Of a stretch of 64,000 bases of DNA, positions 39,239 to 48,093 are shown piece after piece; position 1 is the first letter of the stretch, and every line of letters begins with the position of its first letter. Both the position numbers and the translations under genes were made by a program. Source of the stretch: Gammaproteobacteria bacterium (GTDB lineage Bacteria; Pseudomonadota; Gammaproteobacteria; Burkholderiales; Rhodocyclaceae). A model generated the notes under the pieces. It was not told the DNA's origin, ran no database searches, and saw only the letters and a program-made list of their open reading frames with translations. The stretch is from positions 16,087 through 80,086 of the forward strand of contig JARFTX010000010.1 in the NCBI GenBank assembly GCA_029289265.1, written 5' to 3'.

Positions 39239-40900
39239 TCAACCATTGCGCTCGCGCGCGCGCTCCTCCTCACGCAGCCGCAGGATCCGGCGTTGGACCT
39301 TGCCGGTGGTCGTCATCGGCAACTCGTCGATGAACTCGATCTCCTTCGGATACTCGTAGGGCGCGAGCTGGCCACGCACATGTGTCTGCAGCGCCTCGAC
39401 CAGTTCGGGCGAGGGCACATGGCCGGCCGTGAGCACGACGTAGGCCTTGACCACTGCGCCGCGCTCGGGGTCGGGCTTGGGCACGACGGCGGCGTTGGCG
39501 ACGGCGGGGTGGCGCACCAGGCAGTTCTCGACCTCGGACGGGCCGATGCGGTAACCGGCCGCCTTGAACATGTCGTCGGCGCGCCCCTTGTACCAGAGGT
39601 AGCCGTCCTCGTCGCACACGGCCAGATCGCCGGTGCGGCACCAGTCGCCGGTGAACTTGCGAGCGGTTCCCGCGGGATTGCGCCAATAGCCCAAGAAGAA
39701 CACGGGATCGGGGTCGCCCTGGCGGTCGAAGCGGTTAACCGCGACCTCGCCCAGTTCGCCTGCCGGCACGACCTGCCCATCGTCGTCGATCACGGCGACA
39801 CGATGGCCTGGATAGGGACGCCCCATGGAGCCGGCCCGCGCGGGCCAGTCGTCGGTGCTGTTGCCCACGATGTAATTGATCTCGGTCTGCCCGAACATCT
39901 CGTTCACGGTGACGCCCAGGGCCTCGCGGCACCACGCGAAGACCGTATCGCCGACCGCCTCGCCGGCACTCATGATCGCGCGCAGGCGCAGATCGAATCG
40001 CTCGCGCGGACGGGGGAAGGCCTTCATCATCGCCTTGAGCGCGGTCGGAAACAGAAAGGTGTTGGTCACCCCATGGCGCGACATCAAGTCGAAGGCCTTC
40101 TCGGCCGAGAAGCGGCCGCGGTAGCCGACCAGTGGCTGGCCGTAATAGAGCACCGGCAGCAGCACGTCCATCAGCCCGCCGGTCCACGCCCAGTCCGCGG
40201 GGGACCAGAATACGTCGCCGTCGCGCGGGAAACCGTTCTGGCTGGCAGCAAAGCCGGGAAGATTGCCAAGCAGCGCCTGATGCGGCATCAGCGCGCCTTT
40301 GGGTGGCCCGGTCGTGCCGCTGGTGTAGATCAGCACGGCGGGATCGACTGCGAGGGTCTTTTCCGGCGGGAAGCGATCGGCCTCGCAAGCCATCAGCACC
40401 GCCCAGTCCACGACCTCGGAGCCCCCGGCGACGAGATCGACACCGATGAGCGCGTGCAACTCCGGGCACCGTTCGCGCACCGCCTGCAGCGCCTCCAGTG
40501 CGCTGCCCTCGGCAATCGCCGCGACCGCCTCGCTATTCTGCAACCGGTACTCGAGCGCATCGGGACCGAACAGGATCGACATGGGCATCGCGACCGCGCC
40601 CATCCGATACAACGCCATGTGCGCGACGGCGGTCTCGAAACGCTGGGGCAGCAGGATCGCGACGCGGTCTCCCCGCTTGATTCCGAGCTCGCGCAGACCC
40701 CCGGCCAGCCGCTCGGCGGCCGACAACAGATCGGAGTAGCTGTAGCGCGCACACCCGCCGCGCTCGTCTTCGATGATGAGGGCGGTGCGGGCAGGGTCAC
40801 CTGCCCAGCGCTGACAACATACCTCGAAGATGCTGAAGCGCTCCGGCACCTGCCAGCGAAACCCGCGGTGAATCTCCTCGTAACGGTCGATCGCCGCCAT
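39239..40900 (-). CDS. AMP-dependent acyl-CoA synthetase (medium-chain-like)
   Basis: Acyl-adenylate-forming ligase that activates a carboxylic acid with ATP and CoA. The start at the ATG ending at 40900 has a strong ribosome site (GGGAGGAGGAGAGG). The 553-residue protein shows the AMP-binding P-loop YTSGTTGPPKG (192-202), MFGQTEINYIVGN (A5-like), TGDLAVCDEDGYLWYKGRADD (split near the hinge) and the catalytic-lysine motif TTTGKVQRR near the C-terminus. The sequence is closer to the acetyl/medium-chain ACSM group than to long-chain FadD, but the substrate cannot be fixed. Confidence 0.88.
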   Translation of the reverse strand: MAAIDRYEEIHRGFRWQVPERFSIFEVCCQRWAGDPARTALIIEDERGGCARYSYSDLLSAAERLAGGLRELGIKRGDRVAILLPQRFETAVAHMALYRMGAVAMPMSILFGPDALEYRLQNSEAVAAIAEGSALEALQAVRERCPELHALIGVDLVAGGSEVVDWAVLMACEADRFPPEKTLAVDPAVLIYTSGTTGPPKGALMPHQALLGNLPGFAASQNGFPRDGDVFWSPADWAWTGGLMDVLLPVLYYGQPLVGYRGRFSAEKAFDLMSRHGVTNTFLFPTALKAMMKAFPRPRERFDLRLRAIMSAGEAVGDTVFAWCREALGVTVNEMFGQTEINYIVGNSTDDWPARAGSMGRPYPGHRVAVIDDDGQVVPAGELGEVAVNRFDRQGDPDPVFFLGYWRNPAGTARKFTGDWCRTGDLAVCDEDGYLWYKGRADDMFKAAGYRIGPSEVENCLVRHPAVANAAVVPKPDPERGAVVKAYVVLTAGHVPSPELVEALQTHVRGQLAPYEYPKEIEFIDELPMTTTGKVQRRILRLREEERARERNG

Positions 40901-40978
40901 AGTCCTCTCCTCCTCCCGGTCGTTCGCCAAGTTCGGTGAGCGAAGCCTAGCACGCGGGCGCATGCGCCGCCGCACGGG

Positions 40979-41001
40979 AAAGCCCGGCACGGTCGCCGGG
41001 C
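40979..41001 (-). terminator. Terminator after yggT
   Basis: On the minus strand a 7-base stem GCCCGGC/GCCGGGC with a six-base loop (plus 40982-41001) is followed by TTT. It lies 22 bases beyond the yggT stop, so it could end the yggS-proC-yggT transcript. The T-run is short. Confidence 0.45.
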
Positions 41002-41023
41002 GCTTGCGCACGCGGGCCTCAGG

Positions 41024-41608
41024 TCACGACGCGCCGAAGAGCAGCGGCATGAAGTTGCCGCGCAGCCCCGCCAGCACGATCAGACCGATCTGCAGCAGCA
41101 GCAGCGCGACCAGCGGCGACAGGTCGATGTTCGCGACCAGCGGGATGACGCGGCGGAACGGCCGCAGAAAGGGCTCGGCGAGCCCGTGGAAGATCGGTGC
41201 CGCGGGCGCGTGGGGGCTGACCCAGGACAGCACGGCCGAAACCAGGATGACCGCGAAGATCAGGTAGATCGCCATCCGCGCAAGCTCGACCAGACCGACC
41301 CCCCACAGGCCCAGCAATACGCCCGCGGGCCCGCCGTCCATCTGAGCGCCGCGCAGCGACAGCTCGATGAAGACGTGGGCTGTCTGAAAGGCCCAGGCGG
41401 GCAGCAGGCTCGCCAGATCGAGACCGAACAGGCCGGGGATCGCGCGCCGCAGCGGGCGGACGATCCAGTCCGTGGTCGCCAAAACGAACTGGCCGATCTG
41501 ATTGCGAAAAGACACGCGCTGCACCTGCATGAAGAAGCGCGCGAGCAGCAGCAGCGTGATGAAACCGAAGGCGACGTTGAGGATGAGGAGCAGGATGCCG
41601 GTAGCCAT
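41024..41608 (-). CDS. yggT: YggT family membrane protein
   Basis: Integral membrane protein of the YggT/Ycf19 family, proposed to act in membrane or division-site organisation or osmotic tolerance. The 194-residue product carries two copies of the YggT unit, one around residues 1-95 (FRNQIGQFVLATTDWIVRPLRR) and one around 100-190 (HGLAEPFLRPFRRVIPL), each with two membrane helices. It is last in yggS-proC-yggT, 6 bases after proC, a widely conserved operon. Confidence 0.92.
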   Translation of the reverse strand: MATGILLLILNVAFGFITLLLLARFFMQVQRVSFRNQIGQFVLATTDWIVRPLRRAIPGLFGLDLASLLPAWAFQTAHVFIELSLRGAQMDGGPAGVLLGLWGVGLVELARMAIYLIFAVILVSAVLSWVSPHAPAAPIFHGLAEPFLRPFRRVIPLVANIDLSPLVALLLLQIGLIVLAGLRGNFMPLLFGAS

Positions 41609-41614
41609 GGCGCG

Positions 41615-42439
41615 TCAATCCCGCCCGAGTTCGTCGCCGAGCGCGCATCCGCGCGCCTCGGCGGCGGCGACGGCACGCACGATGGCATCGAAGAAGCCCG
41701 CCTCGCGCAGGCTCGCGAGCGCCGCCTCGGTGGTGCCGCCCTTGGAGGTGACGCGCTCGCGGAGCACCGCCGGTGAGTCGTCCGAACCGGCGGCGAGTCG
41801 GGCCGCCCCGAGCACCGTGTCGACCGCCAGCCGCCGCGCGGAGGCTGGCTCGAAACCGAGCGCTGCGCCCGCCGCCTCGAGCGCCTCGATGAAGTGGAAG
41901 ACATAGGCCGGACCGCTGCCGGACACGGCCGTGACCGCGTCCATCTTCGCCTCGTCGCCGATCCAGACCACGCCGCCGACCGCGCCGAGGATGCGCTCGG
42001 CGGCCGCGCGCCCTGCGGCGTCGACTGCGGGGTCGGCGAACACTCCGCTCACGCCGGCTCCAATCAATGCGGGCGTGTTCGGCATCGCCCGCACCAGACG
42101 CCGGTAACCTCCCGCCCAACGCGCAATGTCGGCGCTGCGCAGGCCGGCCGCGATGCTGAGGAGCAGTTGCCCGGAGAGCCGCTGCGCGAGTGGCGCGAGC
42201 GCGGCCCGCATCTGCTGCGGCTTGACCGCGAGCACCAGCACGTCGCAGTCGAGCAGCGCCTCGTCGACTGCGCCGACCGCACGCACGCCGAAACGCCCCG
42301 CCAGGCGCTCGCGGCACGCATCGGACGGATCCACGACCTGCACGTCGCCCGCCGCGAAACCGCGCTCCAGCATTCCGCCGATCAGCGCGGTAGCCATGTT
42401 GCCGCCGCCGATGAAGGAAACCCGCAACCCTTCGCTCAC
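41615..42439 (-). CDS. proC: Pyrroline-5-carboxylate reductase
   Basis: Last step of proline synthesis, NAD(P)H-dependent. The GTG start ending at 42439 overlaps the yggS stop as GTGA and yields MSEGLRVSFIGGGNMATAL; the frame is open upstream. The 274-residue protein has the dinucleotide fold (FIGGGNMA), VKPQQM, RAMPNTPALIGAGVSG and the family signature VTAVSGSGPAYVFHFIEALE with SKGGTTEAAL near the C-terminus. Confidence 0.96.
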   Translation of the reverse strand: MSEGLRVSFIGGGNMATALIGGMLERGFAAGDVQVVDPSDACRERLAGRFGVRAVGAVDEALLDCDVLVLAVKPQQMRAALAPLAQRLSGQLLLSIAAGLRSADIARWAGGYRRLVRAMPNTPALIGAGVSGVFADPAVDAAGRAAAERILGAVGGVVWIGDEAKMDAVTAVSGSGPAYVFHFIEALEAAGAALGFEPASARRLAVDTVLGAARLAAGSDDSPAVLRERVTSKGGTTEAALASLREAGFFDAIVRAVAAAEARGCALGDELGRD

Positions 42440-43140
42440 ACTGCCCCCTCGCTCAGTTTCGTTCTGGTTCCAAATATTGCCGTCCCGACCCGCACCAGGG
42501 TGCTCCCCTCGGCGATGGCCGTCTCCAGGTCGTGCGACATACCCATCGACAGGGTATCCACGGCGTGACCCGCCCCGACGAGGCTTTGCAGCAGCGCCCG
42601 CATCGCCGCAAAACGGGCACGCAGCAACGCCTCGCCACCGTCCGGCTCGGGAATGCACATCAGGCCGCGCAGGCGCAGGCGCGGCAGTGCGGCGATGGCT
42701 GCGGCCAGCCCGATCACCTCCTCGGGCGCCACGCCGGCCTTGCTCGACTCGTCGCCGACATTGACCTGAATGCAGACATCGAGCGGCGCGCGCCCGACCG
42801 GACGCTGCGCCGAGAGCCGCTCGGCGAGCTTCGCCCGGTCGACCGAATGCACCCAGTCGAAATGTTCGGCGACGGCCCGCGTCTTGTTGCTCTGGAGCGG
42901 GCCGATGAAATGCCATTCGAGATCGAGGTCTGCCAGCGCGGCGATCTTGGCGACGCCCTCCTGCACGTAGTTCTCGCCGAAGGCACGCTGTCCGGCCGCC
43001 GCGGCTTCGCGCACGCACTCGGCCGGCCACGTCTTGCTCACCGCCAGCAGTGTCACCTCATCGACGCCCCGTCCGGCCACGCGCGCGGCCTCGGCGACGC
43101 GCCGGCGCACGGCTTGCAAGTTCCCGGGGATTGATGTCAT
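42436..43140 (-). CDS. yggS: PLP homeostasis protein YggS
   Basis: Pyridoxal-phosphate-binding protein (PLPBP/COG0325) that buffers PLP and influences amino-acid balance. The 234-residue product is a single TIM barrel with the PLP lysine Lys36 in LLAVSKTWP, FGENYVQE (54-61), WHFIGPLQSNKT and LSMGMSHDLETAIAEGSTLVR near the end. It is first in the yggS-proC-yggT operon and divergent from pilT, the same neighbourhood as in many beta- and gammaproteobacteria. Confidence 0.96.
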   Translation of the reverse strand: MTSIPGNLQAVRRRVAEAARVAGRGVDEVTLLAVSKTWPAECVREAAAAGQRAFGENYVQEGVAKIAALADLDLEWHFIGPLQSNKTRAVAEHFDWVHSVDRAKLAERLSAQRPVGRAPLDVCIQVNVGDESSKAGVAPEEVIGLAAAIAALPRLRLRGLMCIPEPDGGEALLRARFAAMRALLQSLVGAGHAVDTLSMGMSHDLETAIAEGSTLVRVGTAIFGTRTKLSEGAV

Positions 43141-43242
43141 ATAACGGCAGCTCTGCGCCCACAGCGGCGAAATCAGTATAGCATCGCGGTCACGACCGCC
43201 CTCCCTGCATCCGAATCTTCCTCACGCCGTCGCCGACTTCCC

Positions 43243-44286
43243 ATGGACATCACCGAACTGCTCGCCTTCTCCGTCAAGAACAAGGCTTCCGACCTGCACC
43301 TCTCCGCCGGCCTGCCGCCGATGATCCGGGTGCATGGCGACGTGCGGCGCATCAACCTGCCGCCGATGGAGCACAAGGACGTGCACGCGATGGCCTACGA
43401 CATCATGAACGATTCGCAGCGCAAGCAGTTCGAGGAAGAGCTGGAGTGCGACTTCTCGTTCGCGATTCCCAACCTCGCTCGATTCCGGGTCAACGCCTTC
43501 AACCAGAACCGCGGCGCCTCGGCGGTATTCCGGACGATTCCGGCCAAGGTACTCACCCTCGAAGAGCTCAACGCACCCAAGATCTTCAAGGAAATCGCCA
43601 ACCAGCCACGCGGCATCGTGCTGGTCACCGGGCCGACCGGCTCGGGCAAGTCGACGACGCTCGCGGCGATGATCGACTACATCAACGAGAACGAGTACGG
43701 CCACATCCTGACGATCGAGGACCCGATCGAGTTCGTGCATGAATCCAAGCGCTGCCTGATCAACCAGCGCGAGGTGCACCGCGACACACTGTCCTTCAAC
43801 AACGCACTGCGCTCGGCGCTGCGCGAAGACCCGGACGTCATCCTCGTCGGCGAAATGCGCGACCTGGAGACGATCCGCCTCGCGCTCACCGGCGCCGAGA
43901 CCGGCCACCTGGTGTTCGGCACGCTGCACACCTCGTCGGCCGCCAAGACCATCGACCGGATCATCGACGTCTTTCCCGCCGAGGAGAAGGACATGGTGCG
44001 CTCGATGCTTTCGGAATCGCTGCGCGCGGTCATCGCCCAAACCCTGCTCAAGACCAAGGACGGCTCGGGGCGCGTTGCGGCGCACGAGGTCATGATCGGC
44101 ACGCCGGCAATCCGCAACCTGATCCGCGAGAACAAGATCGCCCAGATGTATTCGGCGATCCAGACCGGCCAGAATGTGGGCATGCAGACGCTGGATCAGA
44201 ATCTCGCCGAGCTCGTCCGGCGCAACGTCGTCTCGGTGGGCGAGGCGCGCGTGCGCGCCCAGAACAAGGACAATTTCCTGGGTTGA
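43243..44286 (+). CDS. pilT: Type IV pilus retraction ATPase PilT
   Basis: Hexameric motor that depolymerises type IV pili for twitching motility and DNA uptake. The 347-residue protein has the N-terminal PAS-like domain (1-100), Walker A GPTGSGKST (130-138), Asp box EDPIEFVH, Walker B LVGEMRD, His box TGHLVFGTLHTSSAA and the C-terminal AIRNLIRENK motif required for retraction in studied PilT proteins. pilU follows after 32 bases. The pilus subunits are not in this window. Confidence 0.97.
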   Translation: MDITELLAFSVKNKASDLHLSAGLPPMIRVHGDVRRINLPPMEHKDVHAMAYDIMNDSQRKQFEEELECDFSFAIPNLARFRVNAFNQNRGASAVFRTIPAKVLTLEELNAPKIFKEIANQPRGIVLVTGPTGSGKSTTLAAMIDYINENEYGHILTIEDPIEFVHESKRCLINQREVHRDTLSFNNALRSALREDPDVILVGEMRDLETIRLALTGAETGHLVFGTLHTSSAAKTIDRIIDVFPAEEKDMVRSMLSESLRAVIAQTLLKTKDGSGRVAAHEVMIGTPAIRNLIRENKIAQMYSAIQTGQNVGMQTLDQNLAELVRRNVVSVGEARVRAQNKDNFLG

Positions 44287-44318
44287 AGTGCTGGCCCGAC
44301 CGCACTGGAGTCTGAATC

Positions 44319-45452
44319 ATGGAACGCGACCAGGCCATCAAGTTCATGCACGATCTGCTGCGGCTGATGGTGCAGAAGAACGGCTCGGATCTCTTCATCA
44401 CCGCCGGCTTTCCGCCCGCGATCAAGATCGACGGGCGCATCGTCCCGCAGTCGAACCAGCTCCTGACGCCGCAGCACACCGCCGAACTCGCCCGCTCGGT
44501 CATGAACGACCGTCAGGCGGCCGAGTTCGAGGCGACCAAGGAGTGCAACTTCGCGATCTCGCCGGCCGGCATCGGCCGCTTCCGCGCCAACGCCTATATC
44601 CAGCAGGGCCGCGTCGGCGTCGTATTGCGCACGATCGCGCAGAAGATCCCGACCTTCGACGACCTTCGCCTGCCTTCGGTGCTGCGCGATGTCGCGATGA
44701 CCAAACGCGGCCTGGTGATCTTCGTCGGCGGCACCGGCACCGGCAAGACGACCTCGCTCGCGGCGATGGTCGATTTCCGCAACGAGCGCTCCTACGGCCA
44801 CATCATCACGGTCGAGGACCCGATCGAGTTCGTGCATCAGCACAAGAACTGCATCGTCACGCAGCGCGAGATCGGCATCGACACCGACTCGTGGGAATCG
44901 GCCCTGAAGAACACGCTGCGCCAGGCCCCGGACGTGATCCTGATGGGCGAGATCCGCGAGCGCGAGACCATGGACTATGCCATCGCGTTCGCCGAGACCG
45001 GCCATTTGTGCCTCGCGACGCTGCACGCCAACAGCACCAACCAGGCGATCGACCGCATCATCAACTTCTTCCCCGAGGAGCGGCGCCAGCAGTTGCTGAT
45101 GGATTTGTCGCTCAACCTGCGGGCGATGATCTCGCAGCGCCTGCTGCCGCTCAAGGAGCGCAAGGGGCGTGTGCCGGCGGTCGAGATCATGCTCAATTCA
45201 CCGCTGATCTCGGACCTGATCTTCAAGGGCGAGGTGCCGGGCATCAAGGAAGTGATGAAGCGCTCGCGCGAGCTCGGCATGCAGACCTTCGACCAGAGCC
45301 TGTTCGACCTCTACGAGGAAGAGCTGATCACTTACGAGGACGCGTTGCGCAACGCCGATTCGGTGAACGACCTGCGCCTGCAGATCAAGCTCCACAGCAA
45401 GCACGGCGAGAAGGACTTCGCGGCCGGCTCGCAAAACCTCGGGCTGGTCTGA
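44319..45452 (+). CDS. pilU: Type IV pilus accessory retraction ATPase PilU
   Basis: PilT paralogue that assists retraction in a PilT-dependent way. The 377-residue product has Walker A GGTGTGKTT (137-145), EDPIEFVHQHK, LMGEIRERETMD and GHLCLATLHANSTN. It carries a longer C-terminus than PilT. The C-terminal region has INFFPEERRQQLL, typical for PilU. It is cotranscribed with pilT and followed by a clear terminator. Confidence 0.96.
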   Translation: MERDQAIKFMHDLLRLMVQKNGSDLFITAGFPPAIKIDGRIVPQSNQLLTPQHTAELARSVMNDRQAAEFEATKECNFAISPAGIGRFRANAYIQQGRVGVVLRTIAQKIPTFDDLRLPSVLRDVAMTKRGLVIFVGGTGTGKTTSLAAMVDFRNERSYGHIITVEDPIEFVHQHKNCIVTQREIGIDTDSWESALKNTLRQAPDVILMGEIRERETMDYAIAFAETGHLCLATLHANSTNQAIDRIINFFPEERRQQLLMDLSLNLRAMISQRLLPLKERKGRVPAVEIMLNSPLISDLIFKGEVPGIKEVMKRSRELGMQTFDQSLFDLYEEELITYEDALRNADSVNDLRLQIKLHSKHGEKDFAAGSQNLGLV

Positions 45453-45470
45453 CCCGAACCCGCGACGATT

Positions 45471-45499
45471 CGACCCGCCTCAGCGCGGCGGGTCGTTTT
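45471..45499. terminator. Terminator after pilT-pilU
   Basis: Stem CGACCCGCC (45471-45479) and GGCGGGTCG (45487-45495) with a seven-base loop, followed by TTTT (45496-45499). It lies 18 bases after the pilU stop and touches the stop of the convergent methyltransferase gene. Confidence 0.85.
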
Positions 45500-46650
45500 C
45501 AGGTGGCCGCGTCGCGCAGTTTTCCTGCAAACACGCGGTACTCATAGAGCCGGCAGTCGAGCGCGCCGTTGTAGAGCGGGGTGCGCTTGCTCGCCTTCAG
45601 ACCAAAGAGCTTGGGCAGCTCCGTGTCGGCACTGAGAAAATAGCAGCGCCAGCCCGCCCAATGCTGCTTGAGCGCATCCCCCAGCCGCGGATAGAGGGCC
45701 GCCAGCTCGTCGGCTTCACCGATGCGCACGCCGTAGGGCGGATTCGTCACCAACACGCCACTGGGCGCGGGCGCCTCGAGTTCGAGGAAGTCGGCTCGCG
45801 CGAGCGTTACGCAGTCGGCAAGCCCGGCCGCCTCCAGGTTGACGCGGGCTCGGCGCACTTGGTCGGCGACGATGTCCGACCCGTGAATGGCGAGCGGACG
45901 CGGCTCGAGTCGGCGCCCCTCGGCCTCGCGCCGAAGCCCCGCCCAGGCAGCGCGATCGAAGTTCTTCAGACGCTCGAAGCCGAATCCGCGCCCCAGCCCC
46001 GGCGCCACCTGCAGCGCGATCTGTGCCGCCTCGATGAGGAAGGTGCCGCTTCCGCACATCGGATCCACCAGCGGTTCCTCCGGTTTCCAGCCCGTGAGCC
46101 GGAGGATGCCGGCCGCGACGTTCTCCTTGAGCGGCGCCTCGACCGCGGCGCGCTTGAAGCCGCGCTTGTAGAGCGGATCGCCGGAGGTGTCCACATAGAG
46201 CGCAGCCGTGTCGCGGGTGAGAAAGGCGTGGATGCGTACCGCCGGGTTCGCCGTATCGACGCTCGGACGACGACCGATCACCGTGCGGAAGTGGTCGCAC
46301 ACCGCATCCTTGACGCGCAGCGTGACGAACTCCAGGCTCTTCACCGGTGCATTGCGCGCCGTGACATAAATGCGAATCGTCTCGTCGGGGGTGAACCATT
46401 TGGCCCAGGTCGGGCCGTAGGCCAGGCGGTAGATGTCCTCCTCGGTTCGGTAGCGACCTTGTGCGACACGCCACATGACGCGGGTGGCGATGCGGCTTTC
46501 GAGGTTGGCGCGATAACAAACCGACCAGTCACCGGAGAAGCCGACTCCGCCGTGAGTCGTTTCGATGTGAGCCGCGCCGAAGGCGGCGAGTTCTTCCGCG
46601 AGCATCGGCTCGAGTCCGCGCGGACAGGGGGAGAAGAACGATTCGGACAT
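45499..46650 (-). CDS. THUMP-domain class I rRNA methyltransferase (RlmL-like)
   Basis: Predicted SAM-dependent guanine-N2 methyltransferase of 23S rRNA, like the N-terminal half of E. coli RlmKL that makes m2G2445. The 383-residue product has a ferredoxin-like plus THUMP RNA-binding part (about 1-160), SAM motif VDPMCGSGTFLIEAA and catalytic VTNPPYGVRIG. The second methyltransferase (RlmK) half of the E. coli fusion is absent, as in many betaproteobacteria. Downstream of hemJ on the same strand with a 63-base gap. Confidence 0.9.
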   Translation of the reverse strand: MSESFFSPCPRGLEPMLAEELAAFGAAHIETTHGGVGFSGDWSVCYRANLESRIATRVMWRVAQGRYRTEEDIYRLAYGPTWAKWFTPDETIRIYVTARNAPVKSLEFVTLRVKDAVCDHFRTVIGRRPSVDTANPAVRIHAFLTRDTAALYVDTSGDPLYKRGFKRAAVEAPLKENVAAGILRLTGWKPEEPLVDPMCGSGTFLIEAAQIALQVAPGLGRGFGFERLKNFDRAAWAGLRREAEGRRLEPRPLAIHGSDIVADQVRRARVNLEAAGLADCVTLARADFLELEAPAPSGVLVTNPPYGVRIGEADELAALYPRLGDALKQHWAGWRCYFLSADTELPKLFGLKASKRTPLYNGALDCRLYEYRVFAGKLRDAAT

Positions 46651-46713
46651 GAGGGGAGCGAGATCCAGAGGAAACAGGGGGACGATCGAGCGCGCCGGGT
46701 CGGCGCGCCCCGA

Positions 46714-47127
46714 TCAGAACGGCTTGAGCACGACGAGGAAAGTCACGGCGACCAGCACCAGCACCGGCACCTCGTTGAACACGCGATACCAGAGATGGCT
46801 GCGCGTATTACGACCGGCCGCGAAATCGCGCATCAGCTTGCCACAGTAGAGGTGATAGGCGATCAGCAAGAGCACCAGCGCCGTCTTGGCATGGAGCCAT
46901 CCGCCGGTGAGCTGGTAGCGGTACCACAGCCATAGGCCGATGCCGACCGCGAGGATGCCCAGCGGTGTCATGAAGCGGTAGAGCTTGTACTCCATCAGCG
47001 CCAGCCGCTCGCGGGTCGCTGCATCCTCGACCATCGCGTGATTGACGAACAGCCGTGGCAGATAGAACAGGCCGGCGAACCAGCTCACGACGAAGATGAT
47101 ATGCAAAGCCTTGAGCGTCAGGTACAT
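46714..47127 (-). CDS. hemJ: Protoporphyrinogen oxidase HemJ
   Basis: Integral membrane enzyme that oxidises protoporphyrinogen IX to protoporphyrin IX in many proteobacteria lacking HemG or HemY-type oxidases. The 137-residue product has four hydrophobic helices. Conserved features are LKALHIIFVVSWFAGLFYLP at the start (with a histidine thought to bind heme), WLHAKTALVLLLIAYHLYCG in the middle and NEVPVLVLVAVTFLVVLKPF at the end. It continues the heme pathway after hemF at 21160. It follows a SDR-family gene by 39 bases. Confidence 0.92.
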   Translation of the reverse strand: MYLTLKALHIIFVVSWFAGLFYLPRLFVNHAMVEDAATRERLALMEYKLYRFMTPLGILAVGIGLWLWYRYQLTGGWLHAKTALVLLLIAYHLYCGKLMRDFAAGRNTRSHLWYRVFNEVPVLVLVAVTFLVVLKPF

Positions 47128-47166
47128 CCGAGAAACTCTCCTGTTAGGTCGTTAGGTGGATCTGGA

Positions 47167-48072
47167 TCATGCCGCGGCGGTGCCGTCCAGCACGGGCTGG
47201 GCGGCAAGTGCCGCGGCGTAGCCTTCGCGCACGCTCGGATAGCGCAGCCGCACACGCAGCTCACGCGTCAACCGAACATTGGAGATCTGCCGCGACTCGG
47301 ACATGAACGACAAGGCCATCGGCGACAGGCGCGCGCTCAGAGCCTCGCGGGCAAGTCTTGGGGGACATGGCAGGCCGAGGCGGTCGGCGGCGAACTCGAA
47401 GTACTCGCCCATCTTCATGCGTGTCTCATCAACGGTATTCCAGACCCTGCCACCCTGCGCACGAAACAATGCCGCGCACGCGATGCGAGCCAGGTCTTCG
47501 GCATGAATGTGATTGGTATGGACGTCGTCCTCGTCGGCCAGGATCGGATCGCCCCGGCGCAGCCGCTCCCACGGCAAGCGGTCGGCTGCGTAGATGCCGG
47601 GTGCGCGCAGAATTCCGACACGCACGCAGTTGCGCACGCCGAAGCGCCGCAACCGGGTCTCGGCATCGACGCGACGCTGCGCCCGTGCAGACATCGGCCG
47701 CGCCGGCCGCGTCTCGTCGATCCAGGCGCCCTGGCAATCGCCGTAAACCCCTGTAGTGCTTATGTATATGAGCTGCTGTGGTAGACTCCTGCGAGTTGCC
47801 AGCGCCGCGAGGAGCCGCGCAGTTCGCGGGTCGCCGGCTCCGCTCGGTGGGGGCGGAGCGAAATGCATGACGGCGTGTGCAATCCCTGCAAGCCTGTGCA
47901 AGGATTTCCGATCGTCGAGATCGGCGAGCACCGGGTGGGCCCCCAGTTGGCGCAAGCGGTCGCAGGCCCCGGCGTCGCGTGTCAGCGCCAGGACCTTGAA
48001 CCGCACCGCCAGCCAGGGGATGGCCCGCTGCGCGACATCGCCGCAGCCGACGATCAGAATTCTTCTTCTCAT
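47167..48072 (-). CDS. NAD-dependent epimerase/reductase-like protein (extended SDR, YeeZ-like)
   Basis: A 301-residue Rossmann-fold protein of the extended short-chain dehydrogenase superfamily. It starts with the nucleotide-binding motif ILIVGCGDVAQRAIP (about 5-19), has VMHFAPPP and the YISTTGVYGDCQG stretch with the conserved Ser-Thr and Tyr, and NHIHAEDLARI further on. The conserved YxxxK lysine is not obvious, so catalytic competence is unclear. The substrate is unknown. It is divergent from the ferredoxin-reductase gene at 48094. Confidence 0.8.
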   Translation of the reverse strand: MRRRILIVGCGDVAQRAIPWLAVRFKVLALTRDAGACDRLRQLGAHPVLADLDDRKSLHRLAGIAHAVMHFAPPPPSGAGDPRTARLLAALATRRSLPQQLIYISTTGVYGDCQGAWIDETRPARPMSARAQRRVDAETRLRRFGVRNCVRVGILRAPGIYAADRLPWERLRRGDPILADEDDVHTNHIHAEDLARIACAALFRAQGGRVWNTVDETRMKMGEYFEFAADRLGLPCPPRLAREALSARLSPMALSFMSESRQISNVRLTRELRVRLRYPSVREGYAAALAAQPVLDGTAAA

Positions 48073-48093
48073 TGACGAATTATCTCACGGCCG

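Noticed and set aside
43243..45452. PilT and PilU as a recent tandem duplication
   Set aside because: They differ in length, Walker A sequence and C-terminus and are the ancient, widely conserved pilT-pilU pair.
45499..46650. Truncated RlmKL fusion gene
   Set aside because: The protein is complete as a stand-alone RlmL-type enzyme; lack of the RlmK half is normal outside gammaproteobacteria, and no frameshift is seen downstream.
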